From the NCBI RefSeq assembly GCF_002831625.1, contig NZ_CP025116.1:2595501-2659500 (forward strand): 64,000 nt of DNA, given 5' to 3'. The position numbers were made by a program, and so were the translations under genes. Shown in pieces: positions 8,348 through 17,613 of this stretch. Source of the stretch: Nonlabens sp. MB-3u-79 (GTDB lineage: Bacteria; Bacteroidota; Bacteroidia; Flavobacteriales; Flavobacteriaceae). Numbering within the stretch: the stretch's first letter is position 1; each line of letters begins with the position of its first letter. The notes under the pieces were generated by a model. The model had not been told where the DNA came from. It made no database searches and saw only the letters and a program-made list of their open reading frames with translations.

Positions 8348-9064
8348 ATGAAAAGCTCTTATTTACTTTTTGGACTACTACTTTTAACCCTTATCTCTTG
8401 TAATGACAATGATGATATTGTAACCACTGATTTATATCCTGAAAATCTGGTAGCTTATTATCCTTTTAACGGTAATTCTCTGAACGAAATTAATCTTGAG
8501 AACAATGGTTTGGTTGATGGTGCTATTTTGACTGCTGACATTGGAGGTTCTTTAAACAGTGCGTTCAGCTTCGATGGTATTGATGACATCATAAAAATAA
8601 ATCACAATTCAATATTTAATTTATCAAATGATTTTACAATCTCTGCTCTTATTAAGCCCGAAGAAATCAAAACTCAACATATTGTTAGAAAAGGTGCTTC
8701 TGTTAATGGAACAGGACGTAGGCCTTATGGTATTTCTTTATCGGCAACGGGTGATATCGTATTTTCAGTAACCACCGAAAATGGGCAAATATTAAATCAA
8801 GCACGGAAACAAGGCTATCAAATAAATGAATGGTATTTGATAACTGGTGTTTTTAAAGATTCCGAAATGTTACTATATGTAAATGGAGAACTCGAAATGT
8901 CAGAAATTACGAATGGTCAAATAACCACAAATACAGAACCTTTGTTAATTGGTTCAAGGTTGAGCTTGCCAAGCGATACCTTCAAAGGAGCTATCGATGA
9001 AGTTAGAATTTATAATGTAGGTTTAAATGAATTTGAGGTAAGAGAAATATATAATAACCTCTAA
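8348..9064 (+). CDS. LamG/concanavalin A-like lipoprotein
   Basis: A 238-residue lipoprotein with lipobox LISC (Cys18). It is followed by a LamG-type jelly-roll domain: LVAYYPFNGNSLNE (residues 34-47), the AFSFDG strand (about 77-82) and FKGAIDEVRIYNVGLNEFEV (about 215-234) are diagnostic. Such domains usually bind carbohydrate or mediate adhesion at the cell surface. The cassette has a long 5' leader (8265-8347), unlike most others, so it may carry its own promoter. Confidence 0.88.
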   Translation: MKSSYLLFGLLLLTLISCNDNDDIVTTDLYPENLVAYYPFNGNSLNEINLENNGLVDGAILTADIGGSLNSAFSFDGIDDIIKINHNSIFNLSNDFTISALIKPEEIKTQHIVRKGASVNGTGRRPYGISLSATGDIVFSVTTENGQILNQARKQGYQINEWYLITGVFKDSEMLLYVNGELEMSEITNGQITTNTEPLLIGSRLSLPSDTFKGAIDEVRIYNVGLNEFEVREIYNNL

Positions 9065-9074
9065 AAAAAACTGC

Positions 9075-9267
9075 AACCAACACCGTATATAGCTCATAGC
9101 TAATTAGTTGTTTAATCGAAGTTATTGCATATTTGGAAGTCCGCTAAATTTTTTAATTTGGCTTATTGAGTAAAAAAGATAATAATAAAATTAAAAAATT
9201 GGCTTTAGCTTAACCGAAAGGTAATCGCTATTTTGCACGCTACGAGCCATATACATCACCGTTGCCC
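9075..9267 (+). repeat. attC-like site 11 (family A)
   Basis: Left core AACCAAC 9075-9081 pairs with GTTGGTT at 8258; the match runs 10 nt (TGCAACCAAC). Right core GTTGCCC 9261-9267. Confidence 0.8.
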
Positions 9268-9286
9268 ACAATATGAAAAAAAAAAA

Positions 9287-9856
9287 ATGGCTGAAATAAT
9301 AAACGCAGAAAATCAAACTGAAAAACAGGTCGAATATGCAACATTTTGGAGCCGAGCTGGAGCATATATTCTCGACGGAATTATAGTCGGAGCATTTACT
9401 CTTTTTATTAATGCTATTAACATTGCGAATTTTAAAAGCTTTCTGATTTACCTCATAATTGCAATTGTTGCGATTTCTTACAAACCTTTTATGGAAAGTA
9501 AATATGGAGCAACTTTCGGAAAAATGGCTATAAAATTAAAAGTGACCGACCAAAATTTCAACCAAATTGATTTTAAACAATCATTATTGAGAAGCATAAT
9601 TCTAATTTTTCCAGCAATTCTTTTCGTTCCGATTTATTATTTTGCATTTAACAATCCAAATCTTGCGGAATACACTCAAATATTCGAATTTGCTCAAGGT
9701 TTAGCAATTGAATATCCCATTCAAAGTTGGATAAGTAATTTGAGTTTTATAATAATCGTAGTTGATATAATTGTGTTGCTGACTGACAAAACAAAAACGC
9801 AAAGGTCTTTACACGACCGAATCGGAAAAACTTACGTACTGTTTGATAGAAAATAG
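9287..9856 (+). CDS. RDD-family membrane protein
   Basis: A 189-residue protein from ATG 9287; the frame upstream to 9233 falls in attC-like site 11. The RDD signature is present: WSRAGAYILDGIIVGAF (about residues 22-38), YGATFGKMAIKLKVTD (about 80-95) and the terminal RSLHDRIGKTYVL (about 173-185). Three to four membrane helices are predicted. RDD proteins are implicated in ion transport in some species, but the substrate here is unknown. Sole gene of its cassette. Confidence 0.85.
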   Translation: MAEIINAENQTEKQVEYATFWSRAGAYILDGIIVGAFTLFINAINIANFKSFLIYLIIAIVAISYKPFMESKYGATFGKMAIKLKVTDQNFNQIDFKQSLLRSIILIFPAILFVPIYYFAFNNPNLAEYTQIFEFAQGLAIEYPIQSWISNLSFIIIVVDIIVLLTDKTKTQRSLHDRIGKTYVLFDRK

Positions 9857-9871
9857 TGCAGAAAATACTGT

Positions 9872-10064
9872 GGGCAACACCGTATATAGCTCATAGCTAA
9901 TTAGTTGATTAATCGTAGTTATAGCATGTTTGCAAGTCCACCAAATTTTTTAATTTGGCTTATTGATAAAAAAAAGTAATAATAAAATTAAAAAATTGGC
10001 TTGTGCTCAACCCAAAAGTAATCGCTATTTTGCACGCTACGAGCCATATACATCACCGTTGCCA
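9872..10064 (+). repeat. attC-like site 12 (family A)
   Basis: Left core GGGCAAC 9872-9878 pairs with GTTGCCC at 9261. Right core GTTGCCA 10058-10064. Confidence 0.8.
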
Positions 10065-10072
10065 GTAATGTT

Positions 10073-10732
10073 ATGAAAAACCGATTCTACATTTATACTA
10101 TCGTAATTTTGTTTGTATCCTGTTCTGATTCGAATAAGAAAAAAACAGAATCTACTGAAAAACCAAATACCGAATTGAATGTTAATGAAGAGCATTTGGA
10201 TTTAGAAAAAGACTCGAACATCACATTAAGCGAATGGGTTAATTTTTACGAAAACTCTGAACCAGACTTTTCATTAAACAAATTTGAATTCCAATCAAAA
10301 AACAAGTTGAATGTCATTCAGGGAAATGTATTTGGAAATTTTGACTCAAATTTTGACCAAATTTATTCTGACTTTTTAATATTTCGAGAGGACAAAGCGA
10401 AATATGTTGATTTTGATAGTTACGGGTGGTCATTAAATGAAAACAAGGAAATATTATTTTCGCCAGACCAAGAAATAAATCTTGTGGATATTAAAAAGAA
10501 AACAGTTGACAGAATAGCATTTCGAGGACCTTCTCAATGGACAGAAAACATATTTTGGCAGAATGATTCAATCATTGTACTTTTAGAAAACACCTATGAA
10601 AAACAACCGATTATAACTAAGATTGATATAAATAAGATGTCAATTAAGACATTCATTTATAGCGACACCTTGAATTTTGAAAGCGACTACACGAAATCGA
10701 GGTTTAAGAAATTGGGCTTGCAGTATGAATAA
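10073..10732 (+). CDS. Hypothetical lipoprotein
   Basis: A 219-residue lipoprotein with lipobox FVSC (Cys17) followed by a Ser/Lys/Glu-rich linker and a globular domain. Regularly spaced aromatic and Asp segments (KAKYVDFDSYGWSLNENKEI; EINLVDIKKKTVDRIAF) look like beta-propeller-type blades, but no family is recognised. The ATG lies 9 bases after the core. Single-gene cassette. Confidence 0.72.
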   Translation: MKNRFYIYTIVILFVSCSDSNKKKTESTEKPNTELNVNEEHLDLEKDSNITLSEWVNFYENSEPDFSLNKFEFQSKNKLNVIQGNVFGNFDSNFDQIYSDFLIFREDKAKYVDFDSYGWSLNENKEILFSPDQEINLVDIKKKTVDRIAFRGPSQWTENIFWQNDSIIVLLENTYEKQPIITKIDINKMSIKTFIYSDTLNFESDYTKSRFKKLGLQYE

Positions 10733-10741
10733 AAACACTAC

Positions 10742-10933
10742 TGGCAACAACGTATATAGCTCATAGCTAATTAATTGTTTAATCGATGTCTAGGCATATT
10801 TGCAAGTCCGCCAAATTTTTTAATTTGGCTTATTGATAAAAAAAGTAATAATAAAATTAAAAAATTGGCTCGTGCTCAACCGAAAAGTAATCGCTATTTT
10901 GCACGCTACGAGCCATATACACAACCGTTGTAC
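10742..10933 (+). repeat. attC-like site 13 (family A)
   Basis: Left core TGGCAAC 10742-10748 pairs with GTTGCCA at 10058. Right core GTTGTAC 10927-10933. Confidence 0.8.
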
Positions 10934-10939
10934 ACCATT

Positions 10940-11434
10940 ATGAAAAACATCTTCGCAATAATAATCTTCTTGTTTCCAATCATAATTTTCTCACAGAATT
11001 TTAAGATAGCTAAACCAAATGCGACTGAACTGAATGCGGAAATGAAACGTACAAATTTTGCTGACGATGTGATTTATATGTACCTGAATAGAAACTATGA
11101 CTCTATTGCCAAAAAAAGAGAAGTTATATATTATAATTATCCAGGCTATAGCATTTGCTCTTTTAATCAAGCCTTTGAAAACGGAATTAACTACTCGATT
11201 GAACAATGCAAAGAGGCAGGCGGAATTTCAATCTCACTTGTTCTTCCAAAAACAGATAGAGAAAGTTTAAATCAATGGATTGAGCTGATTTTTAAAAGTT
11301 CACCAATGGATATTGAACATAGTTGGAATTCTGACAAATCGAAATTTGAACCTACTGATAAAGGTGTTGGATGTTATTATGAAATTAAAGAAACAGAATC
11401 AAATACTATCGTGGAAAATTATTGCGGATGTTGA
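10940..11434 (+). CDS. Secreted hypothetical protein
   Basis: A 164-residue protein from ATG 10940, seven bases after the core; the open frame upstream to 10775 is entirely attC sequence. The signal peptide (residues 1-19) ends IIFSQ. The mature protein has Cys residues at SICSFNQ, EQCKEAGG, VGCYYE and a terminal NYCGC, which may form disulfides. Family not recognised. Single-gene cassette. Confidence 0.72.
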   Translation: MKNIFAIIIFLFPIIIFSQNFKIAKPNATELNAEMKRTNFADDVIYMYLNRNYDSIAKKREVIYYNYPGYSICSFNQAFENGINYSIEQCKEAGGISISLVLPKTDRESLNQWIELIFKSSPMDIEHSWNSDKSKFEPTDKGVGCYYEIKETESNTIVENYCGC

Positions 11435-11449
11435 CGCGAAAATAACGGT

Positions 11450-11641
11450 GTACAACAACGTATATAGCTCATAGCTAATTAGTTGATGAATCGAAGTCTA
11501 GGCATATTTGCAAGTCCGCCAAATTTTTTAATTTGGCTTATTGATAAAAAAAGTAATAATAAAATTAAAAAATTGGCTCGTGCTTAACCAAAAAGTAATC
11601 GCTATTTTGCACGCTACGAGCCATATACACAACCGTTAGCG
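11450..11641 (+). repeat. attC-like site 14 (family A)
   Basis: Left core GTACAAC 11450-11456 pairs with GTTGTAC at 10927 (10 nt, GGTGTACAAC). Right core GTTAGCG 11635-11641. Confidence 0.8.
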
Positions 11642-11644
11642 GCA

Positions 11645-12781
11645 ATGATAAAAAAATACCTGTACATAATACTAATTTTGAGTTTGCCCCTTTTTATTTC
11701 GGCGCAAGAAGTCTCGTTTGAAAATTTAAAAGAACATTTTGAGAATTACAGCTCTTGGCCCGAGGCGATTGAACCGATTGGATTACCATATCGTTCAAAA
11801 GAATTCAACGTTTCCATCAGCGAAAATCCTATTTACTATAAAATCGACACACTCGTTCTCGACAATCCATATTACACCGACGACTTTGATGATTGGGATG
11901 ACAATTATATAAATTTTCCAAAATCATTTTCTGTTATTTATGAAGACAATCTCATATCCTTATTTGGTAATGGTAAATTTGTTTGTCATAATCTAAACGA
12001 CTACTCTAGAAATAAAAAACTCGAAAACGAACTTAACAGTAAAAAATTCAAATATCATTGGGTTATAGATGGAAGATTATATGCTAAATCTAAATCAATT
12101 TTATTGAGCGGTTTATACCAATGGAATGGGATAAAATGGAAAAGTGCAGATATAAAAATACCAGTAGATGAACAATCAATTTTATTGTCAGATGACAACT
12201 TTATTGTTTACCGAAAATGTAGTGGCGAATTTGGAGGAACTATTTACTTTTTCGACAGACAAAGCAAAGAAACATATTTTACGGAATCAACTTGTGCGAA
12301 TACAGTAATCAAAAAAAATGGACAGTATCAAATTCTTGCACATTTAGGTCATATGATGGGAACATCGGAAATTAAAATAATTAACGACCCGAAAAAAATG
12401 ACTAAAGCAACAAATAATGAGCTAAAAATTAAACGAGGAAGTTTAGGTTATCAAGATAAAACAAATGAATACTCGAAAGAAATAGACCTTTTCGGAATTC
12501 AGTTATTTTCTACTTTTAGTAATAACGAAAGGCGTTTATTTCTTGCACATCTAAATGATAGTACTTTTTTAGCTGAAATAAACGGAAAAGAAATACAAAT
12601 CGTAAATCCTTTATTCAATAATGACAAGTATACTCACGACCCAATAACAAAAACATATGGAAAGTACACATTGATAAACATGGACTTCTATGGAATCGCG
12701 ATTGACCGTGAAGTTTCGGTAATGATAATTAAGGATAATGAAATTACATTGTTAGATTGGAACGAAAATCACAGCCGCTAA
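11645..12781 (+). CDS. Secreted hypothetical protein (378 aa)
   Basis: Signal peptide residues 1-21 (ending LFISAQ), then a large periplasmic or secreted protein with no family I can name. Repeated short aromatic strands (YHWVIDGRLYAKSKSILLSGLYQWNGIKWKSADIKI) suggest a beta-propeller-like fold. ATG 11645 is only four bases past the core. The TAA stop (12779-12781) overlaps the left core CGCTAAC of the next site, so gene and site are interlocked. Confidence 0.75.
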   Translation: MIKKYLYIILILSLPLFISAQEVSFENLKEHFENYSSWPEAIEPIGLPYRSKEFNVSISENPIYYKIDTLVLDNPYYTDDFDDWDDNYINFPKSFSVIYEDNLISLFGNGKFVCHNLNDYSRNKKLENELNSKKFKYHWVIDGRLYAKSKSILLSGLYQWNGIKWKSADIKIPVDEQSILLSDDNFIVYRKCSGEFGGTIYFFDRQSKETYFTESTCANTVIKKNGQYQILAHLGHMMGTSEIKIINDPKKMTKATNNELKIKRGSLGYQDKTNEYSKEIDLFGIQLFSTFSNNERRLFLAHLNDSTFLAEINGKEIQIVNPLFNNDKYTHDPITKTYGKYTLINMDFYGIAIDREVSVMIIKDNEITLLDWNENHSR

Positions 12782-12906
12782 CACCGTGTATAATTAATGG
12801 CTAGTCCTCGTCTACTCACAAAAATCCTGGCGGATTTTCAATTCGGTTTGTATTTACTAAATTAGGTGCTTCAACACGCCACTAATCATACACACAACCG
12901 TTGCCC
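12776..12906 (+). repeat. attC-like site 15 (family B)
   Basis: Left core CGCTAAC 12776-12782 pairs with GTTAGCG at 11635. Right core GTTGCCC 12900-12906. Confidence 0.8.
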
Positions 12907-12911
12907 ACAAT

Positions 12912-13283
12912 ATGAAGAAACTGCTCGCAATAATGATAATTCTGATTTTGAACTCTTGTTTTATGTTCAAAGAAAACGGAATTGAAATGAAAATTAAAAA
13001 TGACTCAAGTGAACCGATAACTAATGTGGAATTTACAACGTCAGAAAAACTGGAGATAATAAAAATTGACCGAATCGAACCGAATGAAAGCGTGACGGAA
13101 TTCTTATCAATGCGGAAAAACAAAACTGACGGAGCATACTCTCTGACTTTTACTCGTGCGAACGGAAAAAAGGAAATAAATGGAGGCGGATATTATACGA
13201 ATGGAGGTTCACTTGACCATTGGGTTGACTTTATCGTAGAAAAAGACACAACGATTATAAAATTTGACGCACCTATTTATTGA
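12912..13283 (+). CDS. Small hypothetical lipoprotein
   Basis: A 123-residue lipoprotein with lipobox LNSC (Cys16). The mature part looks like a compact beta sandwich (MKIKNDSSEPITNVEFTTSE; IDRIEPNESVTEF), as in small immunoglobulin-like lipoproteins. Followed after two bases by a membrane-protein gene in the same cassette (12901-13572), so they are probably co-transcribed. Confidence 0.7.
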   Translation: MKKLLAIMIILILNSCFMFKENGIEMKIKNDSSEPITNVEFTTSEKLEIIKIDRIEPNESVTEFLSMRKNKTDGAYSLTFTRANGKKEINGGGYYTNGGSLDHWVDFIVEKDTTIIKFDAPIY

Positions 13284-13285
13284 AT

Positions 13286-13558
13286 ATGAAAAAATTATTA
13301 TTTAAAAGGATTTCGGTCCTATCAGTTTTTTCAGTTCTCTTAATATTGTTCTGTCTATTAATAATGATTTTTGACTTTAAAGCTGTGAATGACCCTTTTG
13401 GCTATGGACTTATCGCAATGGCAGTTGGAATTGGAGTTGGGCTATTCGGAATATTTTTTGACTTTTTACTATCGCTAATTATTAAAAACAGAATGACTTT
13501 AAACATAACGGAATTGATATTAGTAAGTCTATTTTTATATGCAGTATGGCCGAAATAA
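13286..13558 (+). CDS. Small membrane protein
   Basis: A 90-residue protein from ATG 13286 (an in-frame TTG at 13280 would overlap the upstream stop). Three hydrophobic segments are seen: about residues 9-28 (VLSVFSVLLILFCLLIMIF), 36-62 (GLIAMAVGIGVGLFGIFFDFLL) and 70-86. No recognisable family. Second gene of a two-gene cassette with the preceding lipoprotein. Confidence 0.68.
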   Translation: MKKLLFKRISVLSVFSVLLILFCLLIMIFDFKAVNDPFGYGLIAMAVGIGVGLFGIFFDFLLSLIIKNRMTLNITELILVSLFLYAVWPK

Positions 13559-13565
13559 ATACTGT

Positions 13566-13696
13566 GGGCAACACCGTTTATAATTAATGGCTAGCCCTCG
13601 CCTACTCACAAAAATCCTAGCGGATTTTCTATTCGGTTTGTATTTACTAAATTAGGTGCTTCAACACGCCACTAATCATACACACAACCGTTATGT
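13566..13696 (+). repeat. attC-like site 16 (family B)
   Basis: Left core GGGCAAC 13566-13572 pairs with GTTGCCC at 12900. Right core GTTATGT 13690-13696. Confidence 0.8.
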
Positions 13697-13714
13697 GGCA
13701 TTTGAAAAAAAACT

Positions 13715-14467
13715 ATGAGATTTCATTTAACAATCCTTTCTTTGATTTTACTTTCTTCGTGTAATACAAATGAAAAGAAAGTGGAGAAAATAGCATTGAA
13801 TGACTTTTCGAATATTCAAATTGACTTTGTAACAGGTGATGAAATGATGATTTTGCATCGGATGTCAATCCTCAAAGACAGTACAAGAATTAGAGCAATC
13901 AAAGAAAAACCTTATTACTATTACGGTTCAAAAACTGACTCGACTTGGATTACCGAGATTGGAAAATCCGAACTTCAATTAATAAATGAGTTTATATCTT
14001 ACGCTGAATCCCAAAAAGATTCCTGCTCATTTCTTTCAACCTCAATTGACCGATATAAAATTAAAATTGAAGACAAAAAACAAATAAATATTATCGGAAA
14101 CTGTGACTGGAATGGAATTGACTATGATAGTTTAGAAAAGAAAATTTTTGGAAATAAGTTTTCCGAACTTAAAAATAAACGTGAATTTGTAGCGGATTCA
14201 ATTGTCGAAAGTTTCAAAGGGATTTGGGATGTTTCAGGCTGGAAAAATGGCGCGTTAAAAAACAAGGAAGTTATTCTTACGCGAACTAACGAGAACGAAC
14301 CAAAAAGCGATGGACAATATCGTTGGAATTTTGACAAAATCAAAATGGCAGAATTGAAAAATAATTTAGACATTGACGAAGGAAGTTCACTAATCAAAAT
14401 TAGAGGTTCAACTTATGATATAATTAGTATTGAATCCAACCAAATAGAATTGAAACACTTGTGGTAA
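13715..14467 (+). CDS. Hypothetical lipoprotein
   Basis: A 250-residue lipoprotein with lipobox LSSC (Cys16). The mature protein has no recognised family. The C-terminal part (about 165-250, SFKGIWDVSGWKNGALKNKE ... IIEL-like strands) resembles a lipocalin-like beta barrel of the kind seen in other small lipoproteins here; this is tentative. Sole gene of cassette 13691-14482. Confidence 0.7.
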   Translation: MRFHLTILSLILLSSCNTNEKKVEKIALNDFSNIQIDFVTGDEMMILHRMSILKDSTRIRAIKEKPYYYYGSKTDSTWITEIGKSELQLINEFISYAESQKDSCSFLSTSIDRYKIKIEDKKQINIIGNCDWNGIDYDSLEKKIFGNKFSELKNKREFVADSIVESFKGIWDVSGWKNGALKNKEVILTRTNENEPKSDGQYRWNFDKIKMAELKNNLDIDEGSSLIKIRGSTYDIISIESNQIELKHLW

Positions 14468-14475
14468 AAAACGCC

Positions 14476-14668
14476 ACATAACACCGTATATAGCTCATAG
14501 CTTCTTTGTTATATGCTTGAAGTTATGGCATATTTGCAAGTCCGCCAAATTTTTTAATTTGGCTTATTGAGAAAAAAAGATAATAATAAAATTAAAAAAT
14601 TGGCTTGTGCTTAACCGAAAGGTAATCGCTATTTTGCACGCTACGAGCCATATACACAACCGTTGTGG
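14476..14668 (+). repeat. attC-like site 17 (family A)
   Basis: Left core ACATAAC 14476-14482 pairs with GTTATGT at 13690 (10 nt, GCCACATAAC). Right core GTTGTGG 14662-14668. Its left loop has diverged (CTTCTTTGTTATATGC instead of CTAATTAGTTG). Confidence 0.8.
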
Positions 14669-14741
14669 TTTATTAAAAAACTCTTGAAAAAAGAAAATAA
14701 AGACCACCAAAATGAATTATTTAAAAATATAAAAAAATATT

Positions 14742-15065
14742 ATGGAAAACATATTTGAAGGTGTAATTGGAATTATAGTTGTAACACTAATTATATTTTT
14801 CTTTTGGTTTATTCCAATTTGGTTCGGACTAAAATGGGCGAAAATCAAAGGAGTTTCTAAACTTTGGATGCTTTTTGGATTTCACCCAATGACTGGATGG
14901 ATTGCGTATTTAATTTTGAGATACGGGATTGACCCAAGAAAACAATGTGATAAATGCAAAGAATCGATTAAAATTGAAGCTCAAATTTGTCGTTATTGCG
15001 GAAACCAAATGAGCCAAGAAGAGATAAATATTTCAATAAAAGAATTTGAGGAAAGAAAAAAATAA
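14742..15065 (+). CDS. Membrane protein with C-terminal zinc ribbon
   Basis: A 107-residue protein. The N-terminal helix (about residues 6-30) and a second hydrophobic segment (about 44-64, LWMLFGFHPMTGWIAYLIL) anchor it. They are followed by a double-Cys zinc ribbon, CDKC (about 74-77) and CRYC (about 89-92). Architecture is similar to the small zinc-ribbon membrane protein at 5998. A short leader ORF (TTG 14683) overlaps the start, which could couple translation; this is speculative. Single-gene cassette. Confidence 0.75.
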   Translation: MENIFEGVIGIIVVTLIIFFFWFIPIWFGLKWAKIKGVSKLWMLFGFHPMTGWIAYLILRYGIDPRKQCDKCKESIKIEAQICRYCGNQMSQEEINISIKEFEERKK

Positions 15066-15069
15066 CAAA

Positions 15070-15147
15070 CCACAACAGCGCATATAGCAAATAGCGGTCA
15101 ATCATTGTGAAGAGAGCCGCTACTTGCCATATACGCACACGTTCTAC
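15070..15147 (+). repeat. attC-like site 18 (family D, 78 bp)
   Basis: Left core CCACAAC 15070-15076 pairs with GTTGTGG at 14662. Right core GTTCTAC 15141-15147. Arms GCATATAGCAAATAGCGG / CCGCTACTTGCCATATACGC. The body is identical to site 27. Confidence 0.8.
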
Positions 15148-15152
15148 ACCAT

Positions 15153-15815
15153 TTGAAAAAAACACTTTACATAATAACATTCATTAGTCTTTTAATTGGA
15201 TGCTCATCTGAACCTAAAAGAGAAGTTCAGGAAAAGCTAACGCCGTTTGTAATAACTAACAAAATATCAAGCAAAACTTATGGCGATACTTTAAAAATTG
15301 AATATGAGTATCGTGGAGATACTGTAATTCAAAAAAGGATTGATTTAAAAGGAACTACAGACAATAACTTTGATAGTTCCTTTACTGCAATATCAATATG
15401 GTCAACAAAAAAAACTTCACAATTATTATGCAAGAAAAAATTAAAACTGACTCTCGACAGTATTGATTACGAATTTTGCTACCAAGATGTTCTAAAACAG
15501 TTTGACAAAGACATAGCCAAAGCAAGAGCAAAAGAAGAAAGTTGGAACGCAGAAGGACTTTTAGAGATGAAAACAGATATAATGAATTACCAAAAAGGGG
15601 AAGTTATCGATTTGGACTTCTTCGGCAACTCATATCTAATGGATTTAGTAAGAGATATAAATTCTAATTTATATGACAATAAAACGGAATCAAGAATTGA
15701 AAAAATTAGTGTAGAAAAATACGAGACAAATTTTTCTGAAGGAAAAAACTACTATTTTTTAAATAAAAAAAATGATACAATTGCGGTGTATCATCGAATG
15801 GAATGGATGAGTTAG
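15153..15815 (+). CDS. Hypothetical lipoprotein
   Basis: A 220-residue lipoprotein using a TTG start (15153), six bases after the core. Lipobox LIGC (Cys17). The mature protein is rich in Lys, Asp and Thr strands (ISSKTYGDTLKIEYEYRGD). No recognised domain. Single-gene cassette 15142-15838. Confidence 0.7.
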   Translation: MKKTLYIITFISLLIGCSSEPKREVQEKLTPFVITNKISSKTYGDTLKIEYEYRGDTVIQKRIDLKGTTDNNFDSSFTAISIWSTKKTSQLLCKKKLKLTLDSIDYEFCYQDVLKQFDKDIAKARAKEESWNAEGLLEMKTDIMNYQKGEVIDLDFFGNSYLMDLVRDINSNLYDNKTESRIEKISVEKYETNFSEGKNYYFLNKKNDTIAVYHRMEWMS

Positions 15816-15831
15816 GATGCGAAAAAACGGT

Positions 15832-16030
15832 GTAGAACAATGTATATAAAAAATAGCGCAAGTCATTGCTAAAACAATGGTTTGGGCAATTTTGGAAAGT
15901 CACCAAATTTTTAAATTTGACAAATTCCCAAAAATAAAATAATTAGTAAATTTAAAAATTCGGCTTGTGTATAATCAGAAAAGATAATGCTTACTTTCAG
16001 CGCTACTTTTCATATACGGAACCGTTGTAA
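15832..16030 (+). repeat. attC-like site 19 (family C)
   Basis: Left core GTAGAAC 15832-15838 pairs with GTTCTAC at 15141 (10 nt, GGTGTAGAAC). Right core GTTGTAA 16024-16030. Confidence 0.8.
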
Positions 16031-16036
16031 ACAATT

Positions 16037-16540
16037 ATGAAAAAAATCCTGTTCCTCTTAATAATATCAGTTTTTACAGGTAGCTGTGGCACTTCTAAAA
16101 AGAAACCCAAGTCTAAATTTGCGGATGAATATCAGAAACGGATTTTAGGAAATGTAATGGGATTAAACCGACTTGAATTGAATGCAAGTTTTGATGAATG
16201 TGGCGAATGGGGCGGACATAATGAATCGTTTGATATTTATCGCGAAAATAAAATTCTATATGCGGAATATATAGAAGATATTGTTGACTGTAAAAATCCC
16301 TATGACGAAAATCGAAAAATTGCGGAACGAAAAACAATACGGCTGAATGAAAAACACGAAAAAGCTATTGCGGAATATTTGAACTCATTACTTGAAATCG
16401 GATTAAAAATGGAATTTCCCTATCACGCTGGAAGTTACTATCAAGCAGTTATGAATGACTCAACGATGATTTTAAAATATCACTCGGTTAGTAGTAGCTG
16501 GAAAGAATACGAACGATTGAAAATTGTGCTGAATAAATAA
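16037..16540 (+). CDS. Hypothetical lipoprotein
   Basis: A 167-residue lipoprotein with lipobox TGSC (Cys17) and a basic linker (KKKPKSK). The mature domain contains an ECGEWGGHNESFDIYRE segment and a paired Cys in IVDCKNPYDEN. Family not recognised. ATG is seven bases after the core. Single-gene cassette. Confidence 0.7.
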   Translation: MKKILFLLIISVFTGSCGTSKKKPKSKFADEYQKRILGNVMGLNRLELNASFDECGEWGGHNESFDIYRENKILYAEYIEDIVDCKNPYDENRKIAERKTIRLNEKHEKAIAEYLNSLLEIGLKMEFPYHAGSYYQAVMNDSTMILKYHSVSSSWKEYERLKIVLNK

Positions 16541-16544
16541 CTGT

Positions 16545-16737
16545 TTACAACAACGTATATAGCTCATATCTAGTTAGTTGCATAATTCAAAGTTATGGCA
16601 TAATTGCAAGTCCGCCAAATTTTTTAATTTGGCTTATTGAGTAAAAAAGCAATAATAAAATTAAAAAAATGGCTTGTGCTTAATCGAAAGGTAATCGCTA
16701 TTTTGCACGCTACGAGCCATATACATCACCGTTAGGC
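16545..16737 (+). repeat. attC-like site 20 (family A)
   Basis: Left core TTACAAC 16545-16551 pairs with GTTGTAA at 16024 (10 nt, TGTTTACAAC). Right core GTTAGGC 16731-16737, which also fits the classical GTTRRRY. Confidence 0.8.
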
Positions 16738-16740
16738 ATA

Positions 16741-17415
16741 ATGCAGAAAAAAACACTTTTGATATTGATAATGATGATTGCAACTTTAATTAGTTGTAAT
16801 AATTCAACACAATCTGAATCAGAAAATGTGTTAAGCGAAAATAATGTCCCAAAAAATTTGAACGAAGCACTGAATCAAATCGACAACGACTTATCTGACT
16901 CTTTAAAGACTGAAATTAGAAGAATGACGGAAAGCGACTTTGTTTCTGAATCACATTTCGGATTTGGAATTGGAATGCGAAATGAATGGAAATTGTGGAA
17001 AGACTCTGACTTATCAAAATACTTTAATTCCATTGGTATAAATCATCCTGATGATATGTCGGGAATAATTTTAACGAGTTTTCATCGAAAATTGACTGAA
17101 AATCAAATAAAGCTGGATGAACAAATCGCTTATTATAAAGATTACTGGGATGGAGTTGAATTAACTCGTTTGCCTGAAGAGACAGAATTTCCAGAACAGA
17201 ATTTAGAGTTTAGAGTTTCACGAAACTATGGACATTATACAAAAGATAAAAAATGGGGAACAGTTTACATTCAAACTAATCCTAAAACTGATTATATATG
17301 GATATATGATTATTTTTATGGTTGGAAAAAAATCGATTTGACAACAAAGGATAAGTTGGACAAAGCGAAAATTCAACAAACCGAAAGTATTTTGAATGAA
17401 ATATATAGCGAATAG
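16741..17415 (+). CDS. DUF6794-like lipoprotein (tentative)
   Basis: A 224-residue lipoprotein with lipobox LISC (Cys19). The mature protein begins with an Asn/Ser linker, then VPKNLNEALNQIDNDLSDSLKTEIRRMTESDF, HFGFGIGMRNEWKLWKDSDL and YFNSIGINHPDDMSGIIL. This N-E-W..W..S-x-L..Y-F..G..HPDDMS pattern is that of a family of small bacterial proteins annotated as DUF6794. The match is from memory and not certain. The remaining C-terminal half is unknown. Single-gene cassette. Confidence 0.72.
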   Translation: MQKKTLLILIMMIATLISCNNSTQSESENVLSENNVPKNLNEALNQIDNDLSDSLKTEIRRMTESDFVSESHFGFGIGMRNEWKLWKDSDLSKYFNSIGINHPDDMSGIILTSFHRKLTENQIKLDEQIAYYKDYWDGVELTRLPEETEFPEQNLEFRVSRNYGHYTKDKKWGTVYIQTNPKTDYIWIYDYFYGWKKIDLTTKDKLDKAKIQQTESILNEIYSE

Positions 17416-17421
17416 CACTAT

Positions 17422-17613
17422 GCCTAACAACGTATATAACTCATAGCTAATTGATTGATTAATCGAAGTTATAGCATATTTGCCAGTCCGCCAAATTTTT
17501 TAATTTGGCTTATTGATAAAAAATATAATAATAAAATTAAAAAATTGGCTCGTGCTTAACCAAAAGGTAATCGCTATTTTGCACGCTACGAGCCATATAC
17601 ATCACCGTTACCT
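17422..17613 (+). repeat. attC-like site 21 (family A)
   Basis: Left core GCCTAAC 17422-17428 pairs with GTTAGGC at 16731. Right core GTTACCT 17607-17613. Confidence 0.8.

Noticed and set aside
10775..10939. N-terminal extension of the gene at 10940
   Set aside because: This stretch is entirely attC-like site 13; the signal peptide begins at 10940. The same reasoning trimmed genes at 299, 2779, 5998, 9287, 18161, 33201, 38679, 44116, 51301 and 55247.
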